64,000 nucleotides of DNA from Dermatophilus congolensis (GTDB lineage Bacteria > Actinomycetota > Actinomycetes > Actinomycetales > Dermatophilaceae). Numbering within the stretch: the stretch's first letter is position 1; the number at the start of each line of letters is the position of its first letter. This document shows positions 1 through 9,921 of the stretch, piece after piece. The notes below the pieces were generated by a model. It worked only from the letters and a program-made list of their open reading frames with translations. It was not told the DNA's origin and ran no database searches. The stretch spans positions 1,674,001-1,738,000 of the forward strand of contig NZ_UFYA01000001.1 of NCBI RefSeq assembly GCF_900447215.1, read 5' to 3'. A program made the translations under genes and the position numbers.

Positions 1-419
1 TCGATGTACCGGTCGGGCAGGGTACGGCCTGTGCTGGGGCTGATTGCCCCTTTGGTGGTTTTTTCGACCATGTACCCGTTGGCGTGCACTACGCGGAACA
101 TTTCCTGAACAACGGCGTAGTGGTTACGGGTGGTGGTGCGGGTGAACAGATCGTAAGACAAGCCGAGTTTCGTCAAGTCTTCGACGATTACTCGGTTATT
201 TGTGTCTGCCAACTCGCGAGCTGAGACTCCCGCAGCATCTGCGCCGACGAGAATCGGGGTGCCATGTTCGTCTGTACCGCTGACCATGAGGACGTCATGC
301 CCAGCCATGCGCATGTACCGGCTGAAAACATCGGAAGGCACACCGAAACCGGCGACGTGCCCGATATGGCGGGGGCCGTTGGCGTACGGCCATGCGACAG
401 CGGAAAGCACCTTGGTCAT
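1..419 (-). CDS. metG: methionyl-tRNA synthetase, N-terminal part (cut by window edge)
   Basis: Only the first 139 codons are present; the gene runs off the left edge. The product charges tRNA-Met with methionine in the cytosol. The frame starts at ATG 419, and the early residues read [13 protein letters not shown], the class I HIGH signature, followed by GTDEHGTPI, a typical MetRS segment in which Asp-Glu-His lies close to the active site. The KMSKS loop and anticodon domain are outside the window. Many actinobacteria have metG directly beside rsmI; here about 5 kb (secreted gene plus sdhCAB) lies between them. Confidence 0.95.
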   Translation of the reverse strand, partial: MTKVLSAVAWPYANGPRHIGHVAGFGVPSDVFSRYMRMAGHDVLMVSGTDEHGTPILVGADAAGVSARELADTNNRVIVEDLTKLGLSYDLFTRTTTRNHYAVVQEMFRVVHANGYMVEKTTKGAISPSTGRTLPDRYI

Positions 420-525
420 GTCACGAGTCTAGAGCGGTACGGGGTGTCCTCTTCACCGAGTTCACGCCAACGCATGCCATAAACGCCGTTCTGGGTGTGT
501 CCTTCAACCGCTCTAGCGTGCTGGG

Positions 526-565
526 ACGAGCAGGTCTGCCCGTTGTGGCAGGCAGATCTGCTCGT
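526..565 (-). terminator. hairpin after the secreted-protein gene
   Basis: A 15-bp stem with one G-T pair (526-540 with 551-565) and a 10-nt loop starts 6 nt beyond the stop of the minus-strand gene ending at 571. There is no T-run after it, so it is either a U-tract-less actinobacterial terminator or a transcript-stabilising hairpin. It also precedes metG by about 100 nt. Confidence 0.5.
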
Positions 566-570
566 TGCCG

Positions 571-1473
571 CTAGGCCTTTATGCGGCCACTGGCCTGCCC
601 GACCCTGCGAATATCTGTACCCAAGCCATCGTGGACATTTTCGTCGGCGAAAACTGTCGCGCCGCCGTTACGGTCAAAGGCGATGAACCCGCCCCTGTCT
701 TCTGGGCACTGCAGCCGCCGCACCGACCGGTAGCCGGCAAATCCAGTTTTCAGCACGTTCGTGGTGGCTTTGCCTGAAGCGTAGGGAACCGTGATTTCGC
801 TCAGCTCCCCTGTGCCAGAGTTCACGGCAGTAAGGACGTCAGCCACTGTTGTCGTGGTCCTGTCTTTACCAGGTTGCTCTACGTAGCGCCCAAAAGACAG
901 GTCAGTGATCGCCCCTGCTTTGCTAGCTACGACCTTTGCGCCGCCTAGCCCTTTGACATCGGAGTAGCTGTATCGACGAATGACGCCATTCTTATCTGCG
1001 GTGTAAACAAAACCGGCATTGTCTTCTAGCGGATCTACCTGTGCCGCCAAAGCAGTCGTCGTGAATCCGCGACCGATGGTTTTCACCTGCATTTTTGCTC
1101 GATAACCATGCTCACTGGCCGTCGCGACCGATATGCGCTGCATACGGCCGCTAGGAGTCACCGCGAAATGAACCCGCATGCCAGCCCCCATATCGCCAGC
1201 CTCAGCAGCAAACGTGAATGCCGCAGGACGGCGGTTGAGCTTGCCGTCACTTCCACGCAAGGTAACTTTTGCCCCCGCATCTTCTCCCACCACGTCGTAG
1301 GTATTGACCCGCCCGGAGGAATCCACAAATACGGCTTGTCCACCGCAGTCTGCCAACGATGGGGCGGCTGTTACGGCCGCTGATGCCGGGGCAGGCGCAC
1401 CTGCACCCATACATGCCGCCACCATGACCGACACAGCTATACCAACCTGTCGCGACCTGTCCTTACCGAACAT
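571..1473 (-). CDS. secreted protein of unknown function
   Basis: This 300-residue protein is probably exported by Sec. It starts at ATG 1473, preceded by a strong GAGGAGG box; longer in-frame starts upstream lack such a site. Residues 1 to about 32 form a signal peptide: basic MFGKDRSRQ, a hydrophobic core, then APASA before the likely cleavage. The mature part is rich in beta-forming Val/Thr/Gly segments, has two cysteines (in LADCGGQ and RLQCPED) that could pair, and repeats of the type VYTADKNGVIRRY, reminiscent of beta-propeller blades. I recognise no family. It follows sdhB on the same strand but is separated from it by a terminator and its own leader. Confidence 0.75.
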   Translation of the reverse strand: MFGKDRSRQVGIAVSVMVAACMGAGAPAPASAAVTAAPSLADCGGQAVFVDSSGRVNTYDVVGEDAGAKVTLRGSDGKLNRRPAAFTFAAEAGDMGAGMRVHFAVTPSGRMQRISVATASEHGYRAKMQVKTIGRGFTTTALAAQVDPLEDNAGFVYTADKNGVIRRYSYSDVKGLGGAKVVASKAGAITDLSFGRYVEQPGKDRTTTTVADVLTAVNSGTGELSEITVPYASGKATTNVLKTGFAGYRSVRRLQCPEDRGGFIAFDRNGGATVFADENVHDGLGTDIRRVGQASGRIKA

Positions 1474-1650
1474 TTCAACCTCCTCTAACACAATCGACGT
1501 TTGGGGCCTGGCGCCCAATAGCCACGACGTTTCCCGCCGCCGTATATACCTATTGTGTCTAGGTGCCCCACCGCACAGATAGGTAAATCGGTGACGTTTT
1601 GAGCACGAGTTCATACCGACACGCAGACGCTCCACACCTAAAAGGAAAGA

Positions 1651-1672
1651 GCGCCCCGGAACTCCGGGACGC
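1651..1672 (-). terminator. terminator of the sdhCAB operon
   Basis: Read on the minus strand, a 10-bp stem (1651-1660 with 1663-1672, one mismatch, 2-nt loop) lies 50 nt past the sdhB stop and is followed by TCTTTCCTTTT, a usable U-rich tract. A second small hairpin (1692-1698 with 1706-1712) lies between it and sdhB. Confidence 0.7.
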
Positions 1673-1721
1673 CCCTAACTAATTCGCTTATCCCGTTGCT
1701 TTAAACAACGGGTAACGGTGG

Positions 1722-2480
1722 TCAGATATGCAAGAAAGATTTCCGCAGATCTGTATTAAGTCGCGAGATAACATCCATCGGGATGTCCTTCGGGCATGCA
1801 GCCGAACACTCACCAATGTTCGTGCAGCCGCCAAACCCTTCGTTGTCATGCGTGGCGACCATGGCCTGCACCCGATCCCAACGTTCTGGCTGCCCCTGTG
1901 GAAGCAAGCCCAAGTGCGTCACCTTTGCACCAAGGAAGAGCATTCCTGCCGCGTTCGGACATGCAGCCACACACGCCGCACAGCCAATGCACGCAGCTGA
2001 TTCGAAGGATCGATCAGCATCTTTCTTCGGCACGGGCACCGAGTGCGCTTCCGGAGCAGCACCGGTGTTAACCGAAATGAATCCGCCCGAGGCAATAATG
2101 CGGTCAAAAGCCGTACGGTCCACGATCAAGTCTTTAATCACCGGGAACGCATTGGCTCGCCACGGCTCAATCGTGATTGTCTCGCCATCACGGAAGCTAC
2201 GCATATGTAGCTGGCACGTTGTCGTGTTGGTGCGGGTAGCACCACCATCATTGCCGTGAGGGCGGCCATTGATAACCAAACCACACATGCCGCAAATACC
2301 TTCACGGCAGTCAGAGTCGAACGCGATCGGCTCTTCACCACGATCATTCAACTCTTCATTGAGCACATCGAGCATCTCCAGGAACGACATGTCCTCGCTG
2401 ATGTCATCAACAACATAGTCATGCAGCGCCCCCTGAGCGGTGGGGCCGGCCTGACGCCAGATCTTCAGGTTGATTCTCAC
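1722..2480 (-). CDS. sdhB: succinate dehydrogenase iron-sulfur subunit
   Basis: This 252-residue electron-transfer subunit links the SdhA flavin to the membrane quinone site. The N-terminal 2Fe-2S ferredoxin-like domain shows [10 protein letters not shown] with a later Cys in TTTCQLH; the C-terminal part carries the two cubane cluster signatures [13 protein letters not shown] and [16 protein letters not shown]. The length fits the short subunit of the actinobacterial b558-type enzyme. The start overlaps the sdhA stop by 4 nt, so translation is probably coupled. It is the last gene of sdhCAB. Confidence 0.95.
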   Translation of the reverse strand: MRINLKIWRQAGPTAQGALHDYVVDDISEDMSFLEMLDVLNEELNDRGEEPIAFDSDCREGICGMCGLVINGRPHGNDGGATRTNTTTCQLHMRSFRDGETITIEPWRANAFPVIKDLIVDRTAFDRIIASGGFISVNTGAAPEAHSVPVPKKDADRSFESAACIGCAACVAACPNAAGMLFLGAKVTHLGLLPQGQPERWDRVQAMVATHDNEGFGGCTNIGECSAACPKDIPMDVISRLNTDLRKSFLHI

Positions 2481-4492
2481 TTGTAGCTCCGCTGCTTCAT
2501 CTCGATGAACTCGTACACGAGGTCTTCCTTATGCAGGATCGGCGGGTTGCCCTCACCATTCCATTCCCACGCCGCGACATATGCGAACTCGTCATCGTGA
2601 CGCAACGCCTCACCGTCTTCGGTCTGCGATTCCTCACGGAAGTGACCACCACAAGACTCACGACGATGCAGAGCATCGATACACATAAGCTCACCCAGCT
2701 CGAGGAAGTCAGCCACACGGCCTGCCTTCTCCAAAGACTGGTTCAGCTCATCAGCCTTGCCAAGCACACGTAGATTGCTCCAGAACTCCTTGCGCAGCTG
2801 GCGGATCAAATCAATCGCCTTACGCAGGCCCTCTTCGCTGCGAGACATTCCGCAGTACTCCCACATGATCTGGCCGAGTTCTTTGTGGTAGCTGTCCACT
2901 GAACGGGTGCCGTTGGAGTTGAGGAAGTAATTAATTCGGTCCTGCACCGACTTACGGGCCTCGGTAACTGCCGGGTGATCTTCACCCAGCGGCTCAAACG
3001 GCGCGGCAGCAAGGTAGTCACGGATCGTATTAGGCAAGACGAAGTACCCATCGGACAAGCCCTGCATCAACGCTGACGCACCAAGCCGGTTAGCGCCGTG
3101 GTCGGAGAAGTTTGCCTCCCCAGCAACGAACAATCCCGGGATGGAGGACTCCAGGTCGTAGTCCACCCACATGCCACCCATGGTGTAGTGAACAGCTGGG
3201 TAGATACGCATCGGAACTTCATACGGGTTATCGCCCGTGATCCGCTCGTACATGTCGAAAAGGTTGCCGTACTTAGCTTCTACGGCCGCCCGCCCCATCC
3301 GACCGATCGCCTCGGAGAAGTCGAGGTACACCCCACGGCGAACCATGGTCTCAGTTCCGGTGCTGGGGTCAATTTCAGCGATAGCTGGGCCAACACCGCG
3401 GCCTTCATCACACATGTACTTGGCCTGACGCGAAGCGATGTCACGCGGTACGAGGTTCCCAAACGCAGGGTAGATACGCTCCAGGTAGTAGTCCCGATCC
3501 TGCTCAGGAATCTGCCGAGGGTCTTTATCGCAGTCCTCTTTACGTTTAGGCACCCAGATACGGCCGTCATTACGCAAGGACTCACTCATCAGCGTGAGCT
3601 TGGACTGCTTGTCACCGTGCTGCGGAATACAGGTCGGGTGAATCTGCGTGTAGCACGGGTTCGCGAAGTAGCCACCCTTACGGTGTGCACGCCACGTAGC
3701 CGTGACATTGCACCCCATCGCGTTCGTGGACAGGAAGAACACGTTGCCGTAGCCACCTGAAGCCAAAACGACAGCATCTGCTACGTGGGTCTCAATTTCA
3801 CCAGTGACCATGTCACGCACGATGATTCCGCGCGCCCGCCCATCGGCGACCACGAGCTCAACCATTTCGTGGCGAGAGTACATCGTCACAGTTCCTGCAC
3901 CGACCTGACGCTCCAGCGCCTGATAGGCACCGATGAGCAACTGTTGCCCTGTCTGACCGCGGGCGTAGAACGTGCGCGAAACCTGCACACCACCGAACGA
4001 ACGATTATCGAGCAAACCGCCATATTCACGAGCGAACGGGACACCCTGCGCAACACACTGGTCAATGATGTTCGCGCTCACCTCAGCCAAGCGGTACACG
4101 TTCGACTCACGGGCGCGATAGTCACCACCTTTAACCGTGTCGTAGAAGAGGCGGTAGATCGAGTCGCCATCCTCTTTATAGTTCTTTGCCGCGTTCATAC
4201 CACCTTGAGCAGCAATCGAGTGCGCTCGCCGTGGGGAGTCCTGATAGCAGAAAGCCTTAACGACGTAGCCAGCTTCGCCGAGTGTGGCAGCAGCAGCAGC
4301 TCCAGCCAGCCCCGTGCCAACAACGATGACGCTCATCTTTCGCCGGTTGGACGGGTTCACCAGCTTCGCGTCGAATTTACGCTGCGCCCAACGCCCCTGA
4401 ATCGGACCGCTCGGAGCCTTCGTGTCCTTGACTGGCTCACCGACGTAGTACAGGCCGTCGACGAGCTCTCCATGTGTGGAAGTCGTAGTCAT
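2477..4492 (-). CDS. sdhA: succinate dehydrogenase flavoprotein subunit
   Basis: This 671-residue catalytic subunit oxidises succinate to fumarate in the TCA cycle. It has an FAD Rossmann motif [19 protein letters not shown] (about residues 57-75), the histidine expected to carry covalent FAD in [13 protein letters not shown] (His91), the capping/active-site segment HPTCIP, and a C-terminal stretch with [12 protein letters not shown]-like spacing ([13 protein letters not shown]). It lies between sdhC (17-nt gap) and sdhB (4-nt overlap). Together with kgd downstream in the window it belongs to the central oxidative pathway. Confidence 0.96.
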   Translation of the reverse strand: MTTTSTHGELVDGLYYVGEPVKDTKAPSGPIQGRWAQRKFDAKLVNPSNRRKMSVIVVGTGLAGAAAAATLGEAGYVVKAFCYQDSPRRAHSIAAQGGMNAAKNYKEDGDSIYRLFYDTVKGGDYRARESNVYRLAEVSANIIDQCVAQGVPFAREYGGLLDNRSFGGVQVSRTFYARGQTGQQLLIGAYQALERQVGAGTVTMYSRHEMVELVVADGRARGIIVRDMVTGEIETHVADAVVLASGGYGNVFFLSTNAMGCNVTATWRAHRKGGYFANPCYTQIHPTCIPQHGDKQSKLTLMSESLRNDGRIWVPKRKEDCDKDPRQIPEQDRDYYLERIYPAFGNLVPRDIASRQAKYMCDEGRGVGPAIAEIDPSTGTETMVRRGVYLDFSEAIGRMGRAAVEAKYGNLFDMYERITGDNPYEVPMRIYPAVHYTMGGMWVDYDLESSIPGLFVAGEANFSDHGANRLGASALMQGLSDGYFVLPNTIRDYLAAAPFEPLGEDHPAVTEARKSVQDRINYFLNSNGTRSVDSYHKELGQIMWEYCGMSRSEEGLRKAIDLIRQLRKEFWSNLRVLGKADELNQSLEKAGRVADFLELGELMCIDALHRRESCGGHFREESQTEDGEALRHDDEFAYVAAWEWNGEGNPPILHKEDLVYEFIEMKQRSYK

Positions 4493-4509
4493 GATGTCTA
4501 GCAGTCCCC

Positions 4510-5208
4510 TCAGTGGATCAGACCGAACTGGATGGCCAGCGGCGGGATGAGGAACCCAACCACCACAACCACCGCAACGAACAAACCAATGCCCTTAGCC
4601 CAAGAACGCGCTTTGGCGGTGTTCGTGAAACCGAGCGTCTGACAGGCCGACCAGGTGCCGTGATGCAAATGCAGCCCCAACGCCACCATCGCCCCGATGT
4701 AAATAAGCGTCACCCACCACACCTGGAAGCTCGAAACCACCAACGATGCTGGGTCAGCAGCCGGCAACGGACCAACGTTGAATTGCACGATCGTGAATTG
4801 CAGCAAGTGCCAGATCAAGAACAGCAGCAGCGCAATACCACCCCAACGCATCGCCTTCGAAGAGGCACTCGCAGCAGCGGACTTGCTCACCGCATACCTA
4901 GTTCCACGCGCTGCTTTGGCTCGCTTCCACAACGTGGCAGCTGAATAAATGTGTGCGATCACCGCAACAAGAAGAACAATGCGGAAGAGCCACAAGAACC
5001 CTGAATAGGGAAGGATGGGCATAAACATGGTGCGCAGATGGTGCGCATATTCATTGAAAAGCTCATGTCCGGCGAGAATCTTCAAGTTTCCGTACATGTG
5101 CATCAGCACAAAGAAAACAAAGAGAAGACCCGAGACGGCCATCATGAGCTTGAGCCCGATGGTCGACCGACCGGGGGACGTCGGTTTTGTGAGGGTATTG
5201 GTAGCCAC
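4510..5208 (-). CDS. sdhC: succinate dehydrogenase cytochrome b558 subunit
   Basis: This 232-residue membrane anchor holds haem b and the menaquinone site. I count five hydrophobic segments, the first around [21 protein letters not shown], and histidines HMYGN, HIYSA, HLLQF and HLHHG placed as expected for haem ligands in the diheme b558 family. GTG 5208 is chosen because AGGA lies 7 nt upstream; a GTG at 5271 would add 21 basic residues without a good site. It is the first gene of sdhCAB. The 299 nt upstream, to rsmI, hold an A/T-rich patch (5398-5420) and a 6-bp hairpin (5446-5464) but no promoter I can assign firmly. Confidence 0.92.
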   Translation of the reverse strand: MATNTLTKPTSPGRSTIGLKLMMAVSGLLFVFFVLMHMYGNLKILAGHELFNEYAHHLRTMFMPILPYSGFLWLFRIVLLVAVIAHIYSAATLWKRAKAARGTRYAVSKSAAASASSKAMRWGGIALLLFLIWHLLQFTIVQFNVGPLPAADPASLVVSSFQVWWVTLIYIGAMVALGLHLHHGTWSACQTLGFTNTAKARSWAKGIGLFVAVVVVVGFLIPPLAIQFGLIH

Positions 5209-5507
5209 GGAAAGATCCTGCCTTGTCACGCGGAAGCTATGTCGGGTTTCGATACTGCGCTCACGAATCACACGGGTTCGCTTGGGCCGCTGCCCCTGCC
5301 GGGACAGAGTGCGCGATGCGTGGACGCCATCACGGTTGATGCTAGACCTCTGAAGGACCTTGAAAGGTCAGGACAGCCTGATCCATGAACACAGGTCACG
5401 AAAATAAAAAAACTTCTCCGTGAAAAATGGGTAGACAGCACTGCAGTGAGGTGACAATCCTCACCATTTCGGCCTCCAAAAAGCCAAGCCGTACGTAAAA
5501 TGCGCCG

Positions 5508-6338
5508 TTACTTCGCCACAAATGCGTTGTACAACTCTTTACGAGAGTGTCCCGTGGCTTTCGCCACAGTTGCCGTCACAGTGGTCAATTTCTCACCGGC
5601 CGCCACTCGCGCGGCAACTTCTTCCACCGCGCTCTCGAAGTCCACTGCCTGCTCCACTTCGCAAGCGCCAGCAACCACGATGACAATCTCGCCCCGGATT
5701 TCGCCGTTGGCCCACTCAACCAGCTCAGCCAACGTGCCACGCACCACTTCTTCATACGTTTTCGTTAGCTCACGACACACTGCCGCTGAACGGTCAGCGC
5801 CAAAGGCTTGCACCATCGCCGCCAAAGTCGCCGCTGTACGGTGAGGTGCTTCGAAATAGATCAACGTGCGACGTTCCTGCGCGACCTGTTCGAGCGCAGC
5901 GGCTCGAGGGCCTGCTTTGCGAGGCAAGAAACCTTCAAAGCAGAACCTGTCCACCGGAAGTCCTGAAACTGCAAGGGCAGTTAACGCAGCGCTCGGCCCG
6001 GGCAGGCATGTCACCGTCACCTGCGCTTGCGCTGCCTCTACTACGAGCCGGTATCCCGGGTCACTCACCGAAGGCATGCCAGCGTCTGTCACCAACAAGA
6101 CATCCACTCCGGCTTTCAGCCGTTCTACTAATTCCGGGGCCTTTGACGCCTCGTTGTGTTCATGGAAGCTGACCGCCTCGCCGGTGTATCGGATACCTAA
6201 ACGCTCACACAAACGCGTTAAGCGGCGGGTGTCTTCTGCGGCGATGACGGGCGCTGACTGCAGCAATTCGCGCAGCCTCAATGACGCATCACCGTCGTTA
6301 CCGATAGGGGTTGCCGCCAGAAACAAAGTTCCACTCAT
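5508..6338 (-). CDS. rsmI: 16S rRNA (cytidine1402-2'-O)-methyltransferase
   Basis: This SAM-dependent methylase modifies C1402 in the decoding centre of 16S rRNA. The tetrapyrrole-methylase fold is visible as LFLAATPIGNDGDASLRL at the N-terminus, AEDTRR, the SAM loop VTDAGMPSVSDPG, and PGPSAALTALAVSGLP. The length of 276 residues is normal. ATG 6338 has AGGA 8 nt upstream; the longer frame from 6362 lacks this. It is divergent from pmt, as in many actinobacteria. Confidence 0.95.
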   Translation of the reverse strand: MSGTLFLAATPIGNDGDASLRLRELLQSAPVIAAEDTRRLTRLCERLGIRYTGEAVSFHEHNEASKAPELVERLKAGVDVLLVTDAGMPSVSDPGYRLVVEAAQAQVTVTCLPGPSAALTALAVSGLPVDRFCFEGFLPRKAGPRAAALEQVAQERRTLIYFEAPHRTAATLAAMVQAFGADRSAAVCRELTKTYEEVVRGTLAELVEWANGEIRGEIVIVVAGACEVEQAVDFESAVEEVAARVAAGEKLTTVTATVAKATGHSRKELYNAFVAK

Positions 6339-6420
6339 ACTCTGATCCTGCCAGGCGCCCACGGCACCTGAAGCCGCCTTGTGCAGAGCTGCTTCAGCTA
6401 CGTCCCCCTACCATGTACAC

Positions 6421-8013
6421 ATGGCCGAGATCACTATGCTGCGCCAACGACTACTCGGTCATCGACCCCCGAACCTTCTTCGTGACTGGATAGCAGCCAT
6501 CGCGATCACTCTGTGGGCCGGAATCATCCGCATCGTCGGGCTCGCACACCCCAACACCCTTGTCTTTGACGAGACGTACTACGTCAAGCAGGGATGGTCG
6601 ATGATCCTCTATGGGCACGAACGTCGTGTCGAGAACTCTCTCGCTTCCGCCAATGCCTCTCCAAAGGTCGACGAGGTTTTCGCTGCCGGGACTCCGGACG
6701 TGTTTGGCCCGGTGGCAGATTTCGTAGTCCACCCTCCGGTCGGGAAATGGCTTATTGGCTTTGGCCAGTGGGCGTTTGGTGTTGAAAACCCGTTCAGCTG
6801 GCGTATCGCCTCTGCAGTTTTTGGCACGTTGTCGATTCTGATGATCATTCGAATCGGGCGCCGTCTTTTCGGTTCAACGAGCTTGGGGCTCATCGCTGGT
6901 GTACTCATGGCTTTCGACGGTCAGCATTTTGTGCACTCCCGCACTGGCCTACTCGACGTGTTCGTCATGTTTTTTGCTCTTGCGGCATTCGGTGCGCTGC
7001 TTATTGATCGTGACCGTTCGCGTGAACGCCTCGCTGAAATTGTGGGGACATGGCGAGCCGAAGGCATGCGGGCAGATGACCCACGGTTGCGTTTTGGCCC
7101 GTGGCTTGGCCTGCGTCCGTGGCGTCTTGTGGCTGGGGTGAGTTTGGGGTTGGCCACAGGAGTGAAGTGGTCAGGTCTGTATTTTCTTGTCGCATTCGGC
7201 CTGTTGACCGTTTTCTGGGATATGGGTGCCCGTCGTGCTGCGGGGATTCGTCGATGGTGGTTCGCAGCGATGCTCATCGAAGCACCTCAGGCGGCAGTCA
7301 CTATGGTCGGTGCGACGGTCCTCACGTATGTCGCTACGTGGACTGGCTGGTTCCTCACAGACAGCGGATTTGACCGGCATTGGGCTGATGAGAACCCCGC
7401 GGCAAAGACTTTTAGCTTTGTACCGGATGCTCTTCGTTCTCTATGGCACTACCACGTGCAGATGTACGAATTTCATCGCGGATTGCACACCAAGCACGAT
7501 TACATGAGTAATCCGTGGTCATGGATTGTGCAGGGGCGCCCCACCTCTTTCTATTACCAGAGCTACCACAATGGTCAATCTGGTTGCACAACGGATAATT
7601 GCAGCGCAGCGATCACTAATCTCGGAAATCCCGTGATCTGGTGGGCTGGAGCATTGTCTATTGCTGTGCTTTTCACCATGTGGGCGTGGCGGCGTGATTG
7701 GCGGGCGGGAGCGATTCTTGCCGGCTATGCCGGTGGCTACCTGCCTTGGTTTACTTTGCAGGACCGCACTATTTACACCTTTTACTCGGTGGCTTTTTTG
7801 CCGTTCGTGGTGTTGGGAGTGGTGTACTGCCTCGGATTGGCGATTGGCCCAGCTACGGCATCACCAGGACGTCGCCGTAGTGGTCTCATCGCTGTAAGCA
7901 TGTACGTGGTTCTGGCTGCAGCTGTTTTCGTGTTCTTCTACCCGGTACTAGCTGCTGAAGTCATTCCGTACGAGAGCTGGCGAGCCCGAATGTGGTTCCC
8001 CTCCTGGATTTAA
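6421..8013 (+). CDS. pmt: polyprenyl-phosphate-mannose:protein mannosyltransferase (PMT)
   Basis: This GT39 integral membrane enzyme moves mannose from polyprenyl-phosphate-mannose to Ser/Thr of exported proteins on the outer face of the membrane. With ATG 6421 it has 530 residues and about ten membrane spans. The family marks are the first-loop acidic pair in VFDETYYVKQGWSM, the following HPPVGKW, and a C-terminal WFPSW. TTG 6379 would give 14 more residues, but MAEIT fits the usual N-terminus better. It suggests that some exported proteins of this organism are O-mannosylated. Confidence 0.93.
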   Translation: MAEITMLRQRLLGHRPPNLLRDWIAAIAITLWAGIIRIVGLAHPNTLVFDETYYVKQGWSMILYGHERRVENSLASANASPKVDEVFAAGTPDVFGPVADFVVHPPVGKWLIGFGQWAFGVENPFSWRIASAVFGTLSILMIIRIGRRLFGSTSLGLIAGVLMAFDGQHFVHSRTGLLDVFVMFFALAAFGALLIDRDRSRERLAEIVGTWRAEGMRADDPRLRFGPWLGLRPWRLVAGVSLGLATGVKWSGLYFLVAFGLLTVFWDMGARRAAGIRRWWFAAMLIEAPQAAVTMVGATVLTYVATWTGWFLTDSGFDRHWADENPAAKTFSFVPDALRSLWHYHVQMYEFHRGLHTKHDYMSNPWSWIVQGRPTSFYYQSYHNGQSGCTTDNCSAAITNLGNPVIWWAGALSIAVLFTMWAWRRDWRAGAILAGYAGGYLPWFTLQDRTIYTFYSVAFLPFVVLGVVYCLGLAIGPATASPGRRRSGLIAVSMYVVLAAAVFVFFYPVLAAEVIPYESWRARMWFPSWI

Positions 8014-8018
8014 GGAGG

Positions 8019-8498
8019 TCAGCGACGCCGCAGCGCGATGAGACCTACTACCGCTGCAGCAATAAGGAGTAGCAGCGAACCCACCAATTGAAGAATGCGC
8101 GCCTGATCATCTAAAACAACCCACGCCACTAAGGCCGCGCCCGCAAGAAGAATCAGGAAAGCCCAGGAGAGCGCAGCACGACCGCGCAGATCATGAGAGC
8201 GACTGGTCACCTGCTTGCGAGACCGCCGAGTTTCAGGCTGTAGTTGAGCCGCGGAGGGTTTACTCACGGGCGAGGGCTCGGCTCCTGGCCAGGACCCGCC
8301 GGGAGTAGGGCTGGGTGCCTTCCGTGCTGTGCGTCGCTGCCGGGTTTTGTTACCTTCTGGCGCGAGATGGATAGGGCCGCTGGGCCACGTTGGTACGTCC
8401 GGGGCTACTGATTTTTGCCCAGCAGCTCCTGGCCACGACTCCGGCGGACGTAACTCGTCCTCCACGGCTACGGGTGCCCCGAAGATGTCCTCGTCCAT
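8019..8498 (-). CDS. small membrane protein with disordered N-terminus
   Basis: The product has 159 residues from ATG 8498 (MDEDIFGAP). Roughly the first 95 residues are Pro/Ser/Arg-rich and probably disordered; then come two hydrophobic segments (ALSWAFLILLAGAALVAWVV and a second near ILQLVGSLLLLIAAAVVGLI), ending in RRR. No family is recognised. It is convergent with pmt (5-nt gap) and lies downstream of tRNA-Ala on the same strand. A start at 8555 is possible but gives an odd Cys-rich N-terminus. Confidence 0.6.
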   Translation of the reverse strand: MDEDIFGAPVAVEDELRPPESWPGAAGQKSVAPDVPTWPSGPIHLAPEGNKTRQRRTARKAPSPTPGGSWPGAEPSPVSKPSAAQLQPETRRSRKQVTSRSHDLRGRAALSWAFLILLAGAALVAWVVLDDQARILQLVGSLLLLIAAAVVGLIALRRR

Positions 8499-8571
8499 CT
8501 CGCCAGCGTGACATGCACAGGCGCAGTTTCTACTTCTTCTGAGACACATCAACACACGAGGAATTGTTCTG

Positions 8572-8696
<125 letters not shown>

Positions 8697-8750
8697 AGGC
8701 GCGAAACCGACCATAGCACCACCTGATCGCCAACACCGAATCGGAATCGA

Positions 8751-9641
8751 TCAGGCCCCCAAGACCCTCGACTGCCCCTCACCGTCGTCGTAATACGCGT
8801 CACCGTAATCAAATTCGACGGGAGCTGGAAGTGCGACAGGCTTCGGCGCCGCCGGGCGACGAGCCTTAGCTTTCATCGTGTACGTGGGAGGTGGAACCGG
8901 CTTGGGCTCCCAGCCACCGTCAGCAAAAAGCGGATCGACTGCCAGCTGGGACGGCACAGACGTAGCTGCCTGCGCCGCGGGAGTATCGCAGGTTCGATGG
9001 TCGCGAACATCAACGAACTCTTGAGCCACCGGCATGGTCCGCGCAGCGGGCCGTGCCTCATGTGCAGCTTCAGCGCGGTAACGCACATTTCGCTCGTATT
9101 CGCGGCTGCGCGCAGCCGCTGCTCGTGTGCGTGCGGAGTGGCGAGCCAAAACGGCCGCACGCATCCGCACAAATGTCAATACAGCTACTCCGAAAGCACT
9201 CACCGGAATGAGACCAGAAACCATTCCAAGTATGGCCATCGGCACAGCGACGAGGAAGGCAACCAAAGACCCAAGGAGGAACACTGCACGGACTTGATTA
9301 CGACGGATCTCACGGGCACGCACATGGGCGGCGCTTTGACGATCCGACTCGGAGTCAACATGGATCGCCTCCATCACAGTGCGACCCCCTACAGGAGCCG
9401 TACGCATAGAGGCACCCGCGACAAGTGGACGACCTATCCCGGAAGACGCGGATTTCAGTCTTACGGAAGGCTCCACATCAGCGCTGGCCACCGCCCGACG
9501 CTGCAAGACACGCATCTGATTTGAGAAGCGGTCGACATTACGAGCGGTCGCCAATTGCTCCCGTCGGCGAGCGACGTGGACCACGAAATAAATAACCCAC
9601 GACGCCACGACGGCCACGAAGATCAGGCTGCTCGGCGACAC
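8751..9641 (-). CDS. sepX: SepX/GlpR-like actinobacterial divisome membrane protein
   Basis: The product has 296 residues from GTG 9641, with AAGG 7 nt upstream. The N-terminus SSLIFVAVVASWVIYFVV is a single membrane span followed by RRR, matching the N-terminal signature of the actinobacterial SepX/GlpR family; a second hydrophobic pair lies near residues 115-160 (FLLGSLVAFLVAVPMAILG). Long Arg/Ala-rich and Pro-rich linkers lie between and after. Family knowledge: SepX stabilises FtsZ rings in Streptomyces. The location next to mog-moaC-moeA supports the assignment; the sequence match alone is modest. Confidence 0.62.
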   Translation of the reverse strand: MSPSSLIFVAVVASWVIYFVVHVARRREQLATARNVDRFSNQMRVLQRRAVASADVEPSVRLKSASSGIGRPLVAGASMRTAPVGGRTVMEAIHVDSESDRQSAAHVRAREIRRNQVRAVFLLGSLVAFLVAVPMAILGMVSGLIPVSAFGVAVLTFVRMRAAVLARHSARTRAAAARSREYERNVRYRAEAAHEARPAARTMPVAQEFVDVRDHRTCDTPAAQAATSVPSQLAVDPLFADGGWEPKPVPPPTYTMKAKARRPAAPKPVALPAPVEFDYGDAYYDDGEGQSRVLGA

Positions 9642-9921
9642 ACTCCAACCTTATAGGCATGTGACCTGCCCCAATCCGCCGAATTCGGCGTGTTGACGGA
9701 AAAGTTACAACGCTGTGATTACAACTATGGAATCCGATGCTCTTGGCAACCCTTAAGCACAGAGAATCCACAGGAAAAATCCAGCCGAGTCGCGTTTTAG
9801 CGCACTTTTCCCCAGAAGCATCAATGACAGCCATAGATCAAATCGAAAATAGATTTATCGCAATCTCCCCCACATGCCCACAAAAGCAACGAAACTCACC
9901 CCAAACCAAATTCAATCCCAC

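Noticed and set aside
5272-5507. Promoter of sdhCAB
   Set aside because: A/T-rich sequence is present but no -35/-10 pair with good spacing could be chosen over others.
9642-9921. Possible short minus-strand gene ahead of the SepX-like gene
   Set aside because: The frame overlaps the sepX start, has no ribosome site and no plausible protein features.
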